This document shows, one piece after another, positions 1 to 9,357 of a DNA stretch of 64,000 nucleotides; within the stretch, counting starts at the first letter, position 1, and every line of letters starts with the position of its first letter. A model generated the notes under the pieces. That model saw only the letters and a program-made list of their open reading frames with translations, did no database searches and was not told the DNA's origin. This stretch comes from Pseudomonas fragi. GTDB lineage: Bacteria > Pseudomonadota > Gammaproteobacteria > Pseudomonadales > Pseudomonadaceae. The stretch spans positions 1,426,001 to 1,490,000 of the forward strand of contig NZ_LT629783.1 of NCBI RefSeq assembly GCF_900105835.1, read 5' to 3'. A program made the position numbers and the translations under genes.

Positions 1-26
1 TCCTGAATACGTTGCAGTTGGCTCAT
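1..26 (-). CDS. fliT: Start of fliT-like gene (partial, cut by window edge)
   Basis: Only the first eight codons are visible (MSQLQRIQ). A good Shine-Dalgarno, AGAGGAG, lies 6 bases upstream of the ATG, and the stop codon of fliS is 16 bases upstream. In Pseudomonas the small gene following fliS is a FliT-like chaperone or its positional equivalent, so the name rests on position, not on sequence similarity. Confidence 0.5.
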
Positions 27-42
27 GACGCACTCCTCTGGC

Positions 43-432
43 TTATTGCGGGGCGATGGCATCCCAACCACTTTTTACAGTGATCAGCAGGCGCGCCACT
101 TCATCGATGATTTCCGGGTCGTTCTTGGCATTGGCCAGGGTCAGACGCACGGCCATGTACTCGTACAGGCTGTCCAGTTGCTCCAGCGCCGCCTTGTCGT
201 CGGTCTTTTCTTCATCCAGGCCCTGACGCAAGCCGGTGATGATATCGATGGCCTTGGTAATCAACATGGCCTTCTGCGGGATATCGCCACGGCTCATCGC
301 GCCCTTGGCCTGGGCCATGCGGTCCAGACCGCCTTCCATCAGCATCTGAATCAGACGGTGGGGGCTGGCTTCGGAGATTTGAGCGTGGGAATTAACCTTC
401 TGATACTGACGAAGGGCGCGCATCGGGTTCAT
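43..432 (-). CDS. fliS: Flagellar export chaperone FliS
   Basis: 129 aa, the usual length of FliS, the cytoplasmic chaperone that binds the C-terminal disordered end of flagellin, prevents premature polymerisation and delivers it to the flagellar export gate. The N-terminus has the family pattern of a tyrosine-containing leader followed by SPHRLIQMLMEGGLDRMAQAKGAM, seen here as shorter recognisable pieces (SPHRLIQML, GGLDRMAQAKGAM). It lies downstream of fliD on the same strand with a 96-base gap and ahead of the fliT-like start, the standard flaG-fliD-fliS-fliT order. Confidence 0.95.
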   Translation of the reverse strand: MNPMRALRQYQKVNSHAQISEASPHRLIQMLMEGGLDRMAQAKGAMSRGDIPQKAMLITKAIDIITGLRQGLDEEKTDDKAALEQLDSLYEYMAVRLTLANAKNDPEIIDEVARLLITVKSGWDAIAPQ

Positions 433-528
433 GTTTCTACCTCATAACGGTGTCAGGCAAAAATGACTGGTTCTTGATGCTTATATCGACCGGCGCGGCG
501 CAAGCTTTAGCCGCGCAAAGGGCCGACA

Positions 529-1890
529 TCAGCTGGTTTTAGGGTTATTCAGCGAGTTGAGCGTGGTCATGATGCTGGAGCTGCTGGCGTTGATCTTGGC
601 GATCAGGGTGTCCATGGCGGTGTACTTGGAAGTCAGCGAAGTTTTCAGACTATCCATGCGTCGATCCAGATCCGCTTGCTGCGTCGTAAGGTCAGTCAGC
701 TTGGTATTCAAGTCAGTCACGCGACTGGCCAGCAGACCCGTAGTGCCGACGTAGCTATCGGTCGCCTTGGTCATACGCGCCACCAGCCCGGTATCACCAG
801 TGAATGCCTTGGCAATTTCAGTTGCGCCATTGGGCTTGGCAACTGCTGCATCCCACTGCTTGTCATCCAGCGTCAGCAACCCGGTTTTTTGATCGGTACT
901 GATACCCATCTGGGACAAGTTGCCCATACTCGACGAGCCAGAGTTTTGCAGCAGCTCGTTACGAATACCGCTGACCAGTTGACGCATCGACGCGTCGCCG
1001 GTCAGGGCGCCCGAGGTGGTGGTTGCCGAGTCACCGGTGGCCGTGACCTTGGTTTGCGTGTTGATACTGGTCAACAGCGCGTTGTAGGCACTGACAAACG
1101 ACTGCACCGAGGTTTTCAGCGTTGCCGTATTAGAAGCCACGGTGATGGTGGACGCTTTGGTATCAATCAGCTCCAGGGTCACACCACTGATGGCGGAAGT
1201 GACCTTGTTGCTCGACGACTCCATGGCGATGCCATCGATGGTGTATTCCGCATTCACCGGCGCTTTACCGGCGTCGTAGCCAGTCGACAGCTCTGAATCA
1301 CCGCTGATGGTGATATCGGTACCCTTACCCGTGGTCTGCGAGCCAATTACCAGACGCGAACCATTGGCGTCGGTCAAAACGTTGGCGCTTATGCCCTTGG
1401 ACTGCAACTGCGTGTTGATCGCTTCACGTGTCTGCTGAAGGGTTGCGCCTGCGGGGATAGAGACATTGTAGTCAGAGCCGGACTGCGAGATGGTCAGGGT
1501 CGTAGGCTCAGTGCCCGAGTTTACGACCGAGGAAGTACCACCCTCAAACACCTTACTGGTGATTTTTGACGAGGTCGCCAACTTGCTCACGTCCAGCGCA
1601 TAGGTGCCGGTGGAGGCTTTGTCATCAATGGTGACTTTGGAAATTTTTTCGTCTGACGACGTAGCGGCCAGACCGTTGAAACTGGAAACGCTGTTGAGCT
1701 TGGCAATGGCTGCACGATAGGTTTCGAGCGACGCTTTTACCGTACCCACTGCGGACAACTGAATGGTAGTGTCTTTTTGTTGCGCGGTAATCTGGCTTTG
1801 CTTGGGTGCTTTTTCAGCATCAACCAAGGCTTTCACAATCCCGATGGTGTCAAAACCCGAACCAACACCGGTAATCGTTGAACTGGCCAT
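529..1890 (-). CDS. fliD: Flagellar filament cap protein FliD (HAP2)
   Basis: 453 aa, a typical length for pseudomonad FliD. The protein forms the cap at the tip of the filament and folds exported flagellin into place; in pseudomonads it can also act as an adhesin. The N-terminus MASSTITGVGSGFDTIGIV is the family signature, and the C-terminal ~90 residues are a coiled-coil-like heptad region (VTDLNTKLTDLTTQQADLD) that forms the leg domain. It lies between flaG and fliS in the expected operon. The ATG is followed by conserved sequence from residue 1 and preceded by GGAGAATAC, so this start is secure. Confidence 0.96.
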   Translation of the reverse strand: MASSTITGVGSGFDTIGIVKALVDAEKAPKQSQITAQQKDTTIQLSAVGTVKASLETYRAAIAKLNSVSSFNGLAATSSDEKISKVTIDDKASTGTYALDVSKLATSSKITSKVFEGGTSSVVNSGTEPTTLTISQSGSDYNVSIPAGATLQQTREAINTQLQSKGISANVLTDANGSRLVIGSQTTGKGTDITISGDSELSTGYDAGKAPVNAEYTIDGIAMESSSNKVTSAISGVTLELIDTKASTITVASNTATLKTSVQSFVSAYNALLTSINTQTKVTATGDSATTTSGALTGDASMRQLVSGIRNELLQNSGSSSMGNLSQMGISTDQKTGLLTLDDKQWDAAVAKPNGATEIAKAFTGDTGLVARMTKATDSYVGTTGLLASRVTDLNTKLTDLTTQQADLDRRMDSLKTSLTSKYTAMDTLIAKINASSSSIMTTLNSLNNPKTS

Positions 1891-1985
1891 CTGTATTCTC
1901 CTTATCCGGGCTGCCGCTTTATGGGCTTACGCTTTTTTGACGAGCAAGGCCGAGGAAGCAGACAGCATCACAATTCATGCCACGT

Positions 1986-2336
1986 TCAGGCTTTACCCTG
2001 AAAAAGCAGGCTGTGGGGATCAGCCAAATTTTGCGCCAGCTTCAAGGCCACCTCTGAAGGTAGCTGGCGAATGACCTCACCGCTGTCGGCGGCGATCACC
2101 TTGACCACCATCACACCGGTGGTGTCATCAATTGAAAAGTCCAGCTTGCGTTGGTTGGACTGTGCGAATTCTTGAATGTCACTGACGGCCTTTTCCAGTT
2201 CCGCGCGCTCAGGCGGCATGCCTGTCGACGGGGCCGGGGCCGCGACTGCTTGAGGGGTTGCAACCGGCGCGGGTACGGGACCGGGTGATCCGGTGGCGCT
2301 CGGGTAAACGGGATTCAGCTTGATGCTTATGTCCAT
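1986..2336 (-). CDS. flaG: Flagellar protein FlaG
   Basis: 116 aa. The C-terminal half carries the FlaG family pattern (DDTTGVMVVKVIAADSGEVI followed by RQLPSEVALKLAQ). The N-terminal third (residues ~12-45) is a Pro/Ala-rich low-complexity linker. FlaG limits filament length in Pseudomonas, and its gene commonly sits between fliC and fliD, as here: 72 bases after the fliC stop and 95 bases before the fliD start. Its own promoter was not identified; the fliC terminator-like hairpin lies directly upstream. Confidence 0.9.
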   Translation of the reverse strand: MDISIKLNPVYPSATGSPGPVPAPVATPQAVAAPAPSTGMPPERAELEKAVSDIQEFAQSNQRKLDFSIDDTTGVMVVKVIAADSGEVIRQLPSEVALKLAQNLADPHSLLFQGKA

Positions 2337-2354
2337 TTCGTCACCTCAACACTG

Positions 2355-2390
2355 AAAAAACGAAAGGGCACGTAAACGCGCCCTTCCGTT
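2355..2390 (-). terminator. Rho-independent terminator after fliC
   Basis: On the minus strand the arms AACGGAAGGGC and GCCCTTTCGTT (one mismatch) flank a ~14-base loop and are followed by a T run (positions 2355-2360 read as A on plus). It lies 18 bases after the fliC stop, so flagellin mRNA probably ends here, partly isolating flaG-fliD-fliS. Confidence 0.75.
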
Positions 2391-2408
2391 ATCAACTAAG
2401 CGCTGAAA

Positions 2409-4088
2409 TTACTGCAGCAGTTTCATCACAGCGGATGGCAGCTGGTTAGCCTGGGACAGGATCGCGGTAGCGGCCTGTTGCAGGGTTTGTTGCTTGGTCA
2501 GCTCGGCAGCTTCCGATGCGAAGTCAGTGTCCTGAACGCGACCACGTGCAGCAGTCGAGTTCTCGGAGATGCTTTGCAGGTTGGAAACGGTGCTGTCGAA
2601 ACGGTTTTGTACAGCACCCAGTGCGGAACGCTGAGTGTCGATCTGCTGGATGGCGCCAGTCAAGGCCTGGATGGTTTGTTGAGCGCCTTCGGCAGTCAAC
2701 ACGCTCAGGTCAGAGACGGTGGTTTCGACTGTGTTGGCTGTAGTGATTTTAGCCGTATCCGTCAGACCCAACGAAGCTAGGCCAGTACCTGCACTGCCGT
2801 CAGCAATGGTGATGTCCTTGGTGGAGAACAACTTCAGCGTGTTGTCAGCATTTTTGCTGGCAGTTACCCCAGTGCTTGCGCTGTTGATCGAAGAAACGAT
2901 GGTGTCCATCGAATCGCCTTTCTTGAACTTCACTTCTACGCCATTGAACGATACGGAAGTATCATTGGTCAGCTTGGCTTGAGTACTGCCTGCTGTCAGG
3001 CCCAGTTTGGAAAGCGAACCTGGACCACCAGTACCTGTGCTATCCGCAAGATTGATAGCCTGCCCCTTCTCCGAAGTCAGAACCAGGCGACCATCTTTAA
3101 CCGAGGCGTTTACGCCTGTTTTAGAGTCAGTATTTGCTTTAGTAATTGCTGCAGCTGCATTCTCAAGAGAACCAGCGGCAATAGTAACCTTGACACCGTT
3201 AACTTGAATCTCACCGGCGTCCAACAGATTTTTTGCTGGTGTGGCTGCAGCAACGAAACCCGCATCAGAAGCAGCAGAACCCACTGCAGTAAAATCAGAA
3301 GCGGAAGACAGGGTCAACTTAGTTCCAGTAGCAGCATCAGCCGATGCTGTTACGCCCGTCTTAGAGGTTTGCTTGTTGATTTCAGCAACCGCGTCTGCAA
3401 TTTTCGAATCTTTAGCAATGGCAATATCTGTTCCATTGATCGTTAAGGTTTGATCATCTACAGCAGCAAAGGCCGCCGCACCTGTCGCCTTGAATGTCGC
3501 AGCATCGTTCGCACCACCAACAACGTTTGCAGACAGCGTGCTCACGCCACCTGCGGCACTCGCCTCACCATAAGAACCCTTCAAACCAGTAGCACTGATA
3601 TCGCTCATACCGAACGAGATGGTCTGGTTGGCATCAGCACCGACCTGGAACGACTGGTTCTGGAACGAGCCGTCCAGCAGGTTACGACCACCGAAGGTGG
3701 TGGTAGACGAAATACGGGTCAGTTCACCGACTTTCGCTGTGAATTCTTGTTGCAGGGACGCACGGTCATCAGCGCTTTTATCACCGTTCGCAGACTGCAG
3801 GGCCAGTTCACGCAAACGTTGCAGAATGTTGGTCGACTCTTGCATCGCGCCTTCAGCCGTCTGTGCAATCGACGAGCCGTTGTTGGCGTTGGCGATGGCA
3901 ACGGTCATGCCTTTAACTTGGGAAGTCAGACGGTTGGCGATCTGCATGCCGGCAGCGTCGTCTTTGGCGCTGTTGATTTTCAGGCCGGAAGACAGACGGG
4001 TCATCGAGGTGCTCAACGAGTCGCCGGCTTTGTTCAGGTTCTTCTGAACGGTCTGGGACGTGACGTTAGTGTTTACTGATAAAGCCAT
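2409..4088 (-). CDS. fliC: Flagellin (filament subunit)
   Basis: 559 aa flagellin exported by the flagellar type III apparatus. Conserved D0/D1 helices occupy residues 1-~140 ([37 protein letters not shown]) and ~465-559 (ending [15 protein letters not shown]). The middle, residues ~190-455, holds three similar modules of the flagellin_IN type at about 213-262, 291-349 and 378-430, each a short beta pattern ([30 protein letters not shown]) followed by an Ala/Asn-rich helix. Codon use in this middle part (2726-3521) is visibly more AT-rich than the ends, as expected for a surface-exposed variable region. A sigma28-like promoter precedes it and a terminator follows. Confidence 0.97.
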   Translation of the reverse strand: MALSVNTNVTSQTVQKNLNKAGDSLSTSMTRLSSGLKINSAKDDAAGMQIANRLTSQVKGMTVAIANANNGSSIAQTAEGAMQESTNILQRLRELALQSANGDKSADDRASLQQEFTAKVGELTRISSTTTFGGRNLLDGSFQNQSFQVGADANQTISFGMSDISATGLKGSYGEASAAGGVSTLSANVVGGANDAATFKATGAAAFAAVDDQTLTINGTDIAIAKDSKIADAVAEINKQTSKTGVTASADAATGTKLTLSSASDFTAVGSAASDAGFVAAATPAKNLLDAGEIQVNGVKVTIAAGSLENAAAAITKANTDSKTGVNASVKDGRLVLTSEKGQAINLADSTGTGGPGSLSKLGLTAGSTQAKLTNDTSVSFNGVEVKFKKGDSMDTIVSSINSASTGVTASKNADNTLKLFSTKDITIADGSAGTGLASLGLTDTAKITTANTVETTVSDLSVLTAEGAQQTIQALTGAIQQIDTQRSALGAVQNRFDSTVSNLQSISENSTAARGRVQDTDFASEAAELTKQQTLQQAATAILSQANQLPSAVMKLLQ

Positions 4089-4168
4089 GACGAAATCCTC
4101 ATTGGATGAATACTGCGGCTTCCGGCCCTGGCAACCGCCGGGTGTGGCCTAGAGAACCTTCGTAATGG

Positions 4169-4195
4169 TTATCGTCGTGAATGTCGGTTGCTTGA
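4169..4195 (-). promoter_or_regulatory. Sigma28 (FliA) promoter of fliC
   Basis: On the minus strand TCAAG (-35) and GACGATAA (-10) are separated by 14 bases. This fits the pseudomonad FliA pattern T(A/C)AAG-N14-GCCGATAA with one mismatch. The predicted start is near 4160, leaving a ~70-base 5' UTR before the fliC ATG. Confidence 0.75.
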
Positions 4196-4282
4196 GGGTT
4201 ATTTTGATTTTTTTTGCAGGCAAGCGGGCCATGCCTTGTAATTCAGGGGGTTAGCGATGCGATGAGCTGCCGCCCCCCCCAG

Positions 4283-4369
4283 TGTGGGAGCGGGCTTGCT
4301 CGCGATTCGGGCGGCGCGGTGCTTCAGGCAAACCAGGGTGATGCCATCGCGAGCAAGCCCGCTCCCACA
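4283..4369. repeat. REP doublet (inverted pair)
   Basis: Inverted arms TGTGGGAGCGGGCTTGCTCG and its complement flank a ~40-base centre. This is the widespread Pseudomonas REP family in its paired (REPIN-like) form. It lies between fliC and the ketoacyl synthase gene. Confidence 0.9.
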
Positions 4370-4395
4370 GATTCAATCAGCCCTGCCAGAAAGCA

Positions 4396-4427
4396 AAACG
4401 CCCATGGCTTTGCGGCCACGGGCGTTT
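4396..4427 (-). terminator. Terminator after ketoacyl synthase gene
   Basis: Arms AAACGCCC and GGGCGTTT with a further TGG/CCA pairing inside, followed on the minus strand by TTGCTTTC. It lies 19 bases downstream of the stop of the KASIII-like gene. Confidence 0.65.
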
Positions 4428-4445
4428 GATGTTTCGGCTTGAAGC

Positions 4446-5372
4446 TTATGGACGATAGATAATCGCCGAGCCCCACGACAGGCCCACACCAAAACCGCTC
4501 AGCGCCACGCGCTTCCAGGTGGCGTCCATCACATGCTTTTCCAGCAGCAGCGGAATGCTCGACGACACGGTATTGCCGGTCTCGACCATATCCTTGATAA
4601 ATTTCTCCGGCTCGCCTTCAAAACGGCGGGCCACGGCATCAACGATGGCCGCACTGCCCTGGTGGATGCAGAACGCGTCGATGTCCTTGGAGGTCAGCTC
4701 CGACTCTTCCAGCAGCTCGTTCAAGTGCGCAGGCACTTTAAGCAGCGCGAAGTTGAACACCTGGCGGCCATTCATAAAGAACACGCCATCACTGACTTTC
4801 AGATGCGGGGCACCGGAACCGTCGGTGCCGAACTTGGCCTTGCCCAGCTGCCAGGGAGCGTCTTCGCCCATCCAGGTAGCGGTGGCCGCGTCACCAAAGA
4901 GCATGGTGGTGTTGCGGTCTTCCGGGTCGACGATTTTCGAGTACGGGTCGGCCGTCACCAGCAAGCCGTTTTTCAGGCCCGCGGCTTCCATAAAGCCTTT
5001 CATCGCGTAGATGCCGTAGACATAGCCCGAGCAGCCCAGGGAGATATCAAAGGCGGCAACGTGGGTCGGCAGGCCGAGCTTGTCCTGGACGATGGCCGCC
5101 GTGTGCGGCAGACCTTCGGCGTCGCCGTTCTGGGTGACAACGATCAACGCGTCGATGGATTCGCGTTTAAGCTGCGGATTGTTGCTAAACAGTGCGTTGA
5201 CGGCTTCAACACACAGGTCCGAGGTTTCCTGGTCAGCATCTTTGCGCGGCAGAAAGGCCGAGCCGATCTTGCCCAGGATGAATTCTTCGTCTTTGGAGAA
5301 CTTCGCGCCTTGCGCGTAGTTGTCTACACCGCTTGCTGGCAAGTAACTGGCGATGCTTTTAATGCCAATCAT
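4446..5372 (-). CDS. Ketoacyl-ACP synthase III-like protein in flagellin locus
   Basis: 308 aa thiolase-fold condensing enzyme of the FabH type. The catalytic triad is intact: Cys114 in SLGCSGYV, His237 in FCIHQGS, Asn267 in ETGNTVSS. Enzymes of this class condense an acyl-CoA or acyl-ACP with malonyl-ACP, or transfer acyl groups. Housekeeping fabH normally sits in a fatty-acid cluster. Here the gene sits alone between fliC and flgL, where P. syringae carries the flagellin glycosylation genes (fgt1, fgt2, and a KASIII-like orf3). A role in making or attaching an acyl part of the flagellin glycan is therefore an inference from position. It has its own terminator and is flanked by REP elements, so it is probably expressed alone. 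Confidence 0.85.
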   Translation of the reverse strand: MIGIKSIASYLPASGVDNYAQGAKFSKDEEFILGKIGSAFLPRKDADQETSDLCVEAVNALFSNNPQLKRESIDALIVVTQNGDAEGLPHTAAIVQDKLGLPTHVAAFDISLGCSGYVYGIYAMKGFMEAAGLKNGLLVTADPYSKIVDPEDRNTTMLFGDAATATWMGEDAPWQLGKAKFGTDGSGAPHLKVSDGVFFMNGRQVFNFALLKVPAHLNELLEESELTSKDIDAFCIHQGSAAIVDAVARRFEGEPEKFIKDMVETGNTVSSSIPLLLEKHVMDATWKRVALSGFGVGLSWGSAIIYRP

Positions 5373-5727
5373 TGTGGCTTCCCAATACTAAATAGCTGGA
5401 GATCACCCGCTCGCACAACCGAGGGGCGCTGACAATAAAAGGGCTTTATCGCGCAGGAATGCGACGAATATGGGTGCATAACAATAAACAAAACAGCCTG
5501 AAAAAGGCCCGGCACCCGCCCGTACGTTTCACACGATACAGTGAAGATGCGCGTTATGACTCATAGGTCACGCTATTTTGTGCGGTTTTATACAAAACAT
5601 TACAGCCAGAAAGGCGATTTTGTGGGAGCGGGCTTGCCCGCGATGGCAGCAACACGGTATTACCGGCATACCGTGTCGCCTGCATCGCGGGCAGCCCGCT
5701 CCCACATTAGCCCCCCTGCACCGCTGT
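5373..5727. other. Intergenic region between flgL and the KASIII-like gene
   Basis: 355 bases without a supportable gene. It contains the upstream region of the KASIII-like gene (5373-5600, AT-richer than its surroundings) and one REP doublet (5621-5706). The 66-codon reading frame across the REP is not credible as a gene. Confidence 0.6.
5621..5706. repeat. REP doublet
   Basis: TGTGGGAGCGGGCTTGCCCG arm and inverted partner around a 40-base centre, 21 bases after the flgL stop. The arm variant has CCCGCGA in place of CTCGCGA. Confidence 0.88.
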
Positions 5728-7308
5728 TTAGAGCTGGTTGAACAGGCTCAGCTGGGAGATTTTCACGAACGCCAGTTGCGAGGCTTCAAGCATGGCTTTC
5801 TGGAACGCCAGTTCAATGGACGCCCCCGCCATGTCGGTGTTGCCAATCGCCGCCGTGGTGGAGTCGTTGGCCAGGCCCAGGCTGATATTTTCATCGGCCT
5901 GGATATCCACCGCCTTCAAACGCGCACCAATCGAGCCCCGGGCGCTGTCGACGCCGGCACTGGCGTTTTTCAGGTTGCCGATCGCGGCGTTGATCGCGTC
6001 CTTTTGCGTTTGCTGGGCCAGCGGGTCTTTGTCGCTAGGGATCTCCAGCGCCTTGCGCAGCTGGCTGATGGTGTCCAGCGCGTTCTGGCTCTGGTGGTTG
6101 TTGCGGTTGACGACAAACTGGTCGCCCGCCTGCGGTGCTCCAGCGAAGTCGAACTTGATCCCGAGCGCACCGCCGTCAACAGTGCCCTGGGCAATCGACT
6201 TGCTGTCGGCGCTCAGCGGCTGGGCATACACCTCGTACTCGGTGGCGCTGGTAAATTTGATCACCGCGCCATTGCTCGGAAAGCTGTCGCCATAGGCCTG
6301 GGCGTCGGTCACCGTGGAATTGGTAATCTGCGCCGTCGAGCCGTTGCTCGGCGTGCGCGAGGTATTGATGGTGTCGGCCTTGGCCTCCAGGGTGAAGGTA
6401 CGCCCCGCCACTGCCGCATCGCGATCCGCCGCCGGGATATCCTTGAGGTTGGGGGTAATGTCGAACGAAACGCCACGCAGGCTGATGCTCTGCGAACCGT
6501 CCTTGATCGGGTCGAACACGCCATTACCCGCCACCTGCGAGGTCAGGTCGTTGCCGTCGCGGTCAGTCAGGGTGTACTGGGTGCTGCTGCTGAATTTCAG
6601 CGTATAGGGCTGGCCTTCGGCGAAGCTCTTGTTGAACACCGCGCTTGACGTAACCAGGCCGGCAGACACCGAGAGCTTGCCGTCATTGACGGTCGGCTCG
6701 CCATTGGCATCCACGCCGGGCACAAAAGTCGCCTGGGTACGCCCGGTATTGGTCGCGCCTTCCATGATGCTTCTGGCCGTATCGCTGCTGGCCAGGGTCA
6801 GGGTGTCGGAAACCTTCAGGTTAAGCTGGGTATCGTCACCCTGATAGCTGTAGGTGCCGTCATTGTTGCGAGTGTAAGGCGGTGTGTCGGTTTTGGAGCC
6901 GGAGAACATGTAGTTGCCCGCAGCGTCCTTGCTGTTGAGCAGGCTGAACACCTGCTCTTCAATACTGCCCAGTTCGTTGGCAATGGCCAGGCGATCGGCA
7001 TCGCTTTTACCGCTGCCTGCGCCCAGGGCCAGCTCACTGGCCTTTTGCAATGAGTTGTTGATGCTGTCGAGCACCGCTTCCTGGGCGCCCAGGGACGATT
7101 TGATGCTGTTCATATTGGTGCTGTACTGGCCCAGCATGTCTTTTTGCTGTTGCAGTTGCAGCAGGCGCGCCGCGCCGACCGGGTCATCGGCGGCGGTCTG
7201 GATGCGCACGCCGGAGTCGATCTGGCCCTGGGTCTTGATCACCGACGAGAAGTTGTTCTGGTAGGTGGCGCTGGTCGATTCAAAAAACTGCGAAGTTGAA
7301 ATACGCAT
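5728..7308 (-). CDS. flgL: Flagellar hook-filament junction protein FlgL (HAP3)
   Basis: 526 aa, much longer than enterobacterial FlgL (about 320 aa) because of an expanded central domain (roughly residues 160-420); this enlarged form is normal in fluorescent pseudomonads. The N-terminus MRISTSQFFESTSATYQNNF and the C-terminal helix ending SQLAFVKISQLSLFNQL are the coiled D0/D1 parts that join FlgK to flagellin. It starts 14 bases after the flgK stop, so the two are translated from one transcript. Confidence 0.95.
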   Translation of the reverse strand: MRISTSQFFESTSATYQNNFSSVIKTQGQIDSGVRIQTAADDPVGAARLLQLQQQKDMLGQYSTNMNSIKSSLGAQEAVLDSINNSLQKASELALGAGSGKSDADRLAIANELGSIEEQVFSLLNSKDAAGNYMFSGSKTDTPPYTRNNDGTYSYQGDDTQLNLKVSDTLTLASSDTARSIMEGATNTGRTQATFVPGVDANGEPTVNDGKLSVSAGLVTSSAVFNKSFAEGQPYTLKFSSSTQYTLTDRDGNDLTSQVAGNGVFDPIKDGSQSISLRGVSFDITPNLKDIPAADRDAAVAGRTFTLEAKADTINTSRTPSNGSTAQITNSTVTDAQAYGDSFPSNGAVIKFTSATEYEVYAQPLSADSKSIAQGTVDGGALGIKFDFAGAPQAGDQFVVNRNNHQSQNALDTISQLRKALEIPSDKDPLAQQTQKDAINAAIGNLKNASAGVDSARGSIGARLKAVDIQADENISLGLANDSTTAAIGNTDMAGASIELAFQKAMLEASQLAFVKISQLSLFNQL

Positions 7309-7322
7309 CGTCGCGGGCTCCC

Positions 7323-9347
7323 TTAAAGACTGTTGATCAGCGTGCTGAAGGTTGCTTGCGCCGCTTTGATGATCTGCGACGAGGCGGTGTAGTACTGCTG
7401 GAACTTGACCAGGTTGGAGGCTTCTTCGTCCAGATTGACCTGGGACACCGAGTTGCGCACTTCCTTGGCGTACGCGAGGGCCGCGCCGTTAGCGGTGCCG
7501 TCGACCGCAGCCTGGCTGGCTTTGCCGCCCACCTTGGATACCAACTGGCTGTAGGAAGTAGCCATGCTGACGCCGCCAGTGCCGTCCTTGCCTACGCCCA
7601 CTGTGGCCTTGGTTTGCAGGCCCAGCAGTTCGTTGGCATTGCGGTTGTCAGCCTTGCCGTCCTTGTTGAACTTGATATCGAAGCTGTCGCCCTTGCCCGG
7701 TGAGCCGCTGATGACAGTGTCGAACCCCACGCTGGTGGTCGTGCCATCGGCGTTGGTGACGGGCACATTGATCGTGACCTTGTTGTCCTGGCCGGGCACG
7801 ATGCTGCCCTTGCCGATTTCCTTGCCTGCCTCGTTCAGCACCCGGTAGCTTTGGGTCCCGTCGGCAGCGGCCTCATCAAAGGCGATACGCACCGGCATCG
7901 CGCCTTCAATGTCGCTTTGCGACTTGCCCAGACTGACGCCGCCATAAATATCCAGCGCTGACGACAGATTGAGGCTGCCCACTGCACCCGTACCGGTGTT
8001 GGAGCTGCCCGGGCCGGCAACCAGCGGCCCGGCAAATGCCAACTTATTGGCATCGCTCATTTGCACGCCGATATTGCTGGCGCCACTGCGGGTGGGGCTG
8101 ACCTTGAACGCATCACCAGCGGTCATCGGGCCGCCCTTGAGGTCCAGAGTGAAGCCGTCGATCACCTTGGCCGGATTGTCCGTGGTGGCGAACGCGCCCA
8201 TATCGGTGCCGTCGGAGCGTTTGACCGAGTACTCGGTGGCGCTGGTAAACGTGACCTGATAGTCGTAGGCGGTCAGCGCGCCGCTGTCGGCGATGCTGAC
8301 ATTGAAGTTGCCCGCGCCAATATTGCCGGTCGCCGCCTGGCTGCGCTGGCTGATGGCCTTGTCACTGTTGATGCTGTTGAACATCGACGAGCCGAACTCG
8401 CCATTGGCATCCAGGCCCTGGCCCAACTGCTGGTTGATCGCATCGGCGACCACAATGGCTGTACGCCCCAGATCATTCATGGCCGGAGCCAGCACATCAT
8501 CGCGATAGCGCAACAGGCCGCCGATCTTGCCGCCACTGAGCACCGAGGTCACGTCGGAGCTCGATTGCTGGTAATTGATCTGGATGCTGTACTGGCTTTT
8601 GTCGACCTTGCCCGGTACCGCCGAGAGGGTATTGGAGGTCGAACCCTGCACCAGCGCCTGACCGGTGCCCAGGGTGATGTCGTAGACGTTGTCGTGCTCC
8701 TGGACCGTCACCCCGACCAGCTCGTTGAGGGTACGCACGGCTTCGTTGCGCGCATCCAGCAGGTTGTTCGGCGTATTGCCCGCCGTGGTGGCCTGGGCGA
8801 TCTGCTTGTTCAGCGAGGCAATGGTGGCCGTGTGCTGGTTGACCATCGAGGTCAGGGTATCAAGCTGGCTGTTGATCCCCTCGTTCTGCTGGTTGAGCTG
8901 GGACGAAATCGAGTTGAAACGGTTGCTCAGGGTCTGCGCACTGGTCAGCAGCAGCTGGCGCGCCGACACATCACCGGGCGCCGCGGCGGCGGTTTGCAGG
9001 GAGCTGAAAAAGCTGCTCAGGGCTGCCGACACGCCGGTGTTTTTATCCGACAGCAGCTTGTCGACCGTGCCGATCTGGTCGAGATAAGCCTGGGCATCGC
9101 CGTTGAGCGAGGTGGTGGTTTGCAACTGGGCGTCGAGGTAGGAGTTGTACACGCGGCGCACGTCGGCCAGGGTGGTACCGGTGCCGATAAACACCCCGCC
9201 CACCTGTTGCGACGCGCCGCTGCCCTGGACGATCTGCTGACGCGAATAGCCCGAGGTATTGGCGTTGGCAATGTTGTTGCCGACTGTCGCCAATGCGCCC
9301 TGACTGGCGTTGAGCCCCGACATCCCGATGTTGATCAAACTCGCCAT
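7323..9347 (-). CDS. flgK: Flagellar hook-associated protein FlgK (HAP1)
   Basis: 674 aa. The rod/hook family N-terminal motif is clear (MASLINIGMSGLNASQGAL, then NNIANANTSGYSRQQ), and the C-terminus VKFQQYYTASSQIIKAAQAT is the matching D0 helix. It forms the first junction ring between hook and filament. The central region (about residues 330-560) contains two beta-rich segments rich in Gly, Asp and Ser. It lies between flgJ (10-base gap) and flgL (14-base gap). Confidence 0.96.
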   Translation of the reverse strand: MASLINIGMSGLNASQGALATVGNNIANANTSGYSRQQIVQGSGASQQVGGVFIGTGTTLADVRRVYNSYLDAQLQTTTSLNGDAQAYLDQIGTVDKLLSDKNTGVSAALSSFFSSLQTAAAAPGDVSARQLLLTSAQTLSNRFNSISSQLNQQNEGINSQLDTLTSMVNQHTATIASLNKQIAQATTAGNTPNNLLDARNEAVRTLNELVGVTVQEHDNVYDITLGTGQALVQGSTSNTLSAVPGKVDKSQYSIQINYQQSSSDVTSVLSGGKIGGLLRYRDDVLAPAMNDLGRTAIVVADAINQQLGQGLDANGEFGSSMFNSINSDKAISQRSQAATGNIGAGNFNVSIADSGALTAYDYQVTFTSATEYSVKRSDGTDMGAFATTDNPAKVIDGFTLDLKGGPMTAGDAFKVSPTRSGASNIGVQMSDANKLAFAGPLVAGPGSSNTGTGAVGSLNLSSALDIYGGVSLGKSQSDIEGAMPVRIAFDEAAADGTQSYRVLNEAGKEIGKGSIVPGQDNKVTINVPVTNADGTTTSVGFDTVISGSPGKGDSFDIKFNKDGKADNRNANELLGLQTKATVGVGKDGTGGVSMATSYSQLVSKVGGKASQAAVDGTANGAALAYAKEVRNSVSQVNLDEEASNLVKFQQYYTASSQIIKAAQATFSTLINSL

Positions 9348-9357
9348 GGTTCAAACC

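Noticed and set aside
5578..6648. 356-codon plus-strand ORF starting in the intergenic region
   Set aside because: It runs antisense through flgL and starts in a REP element; it is a shadow frame.
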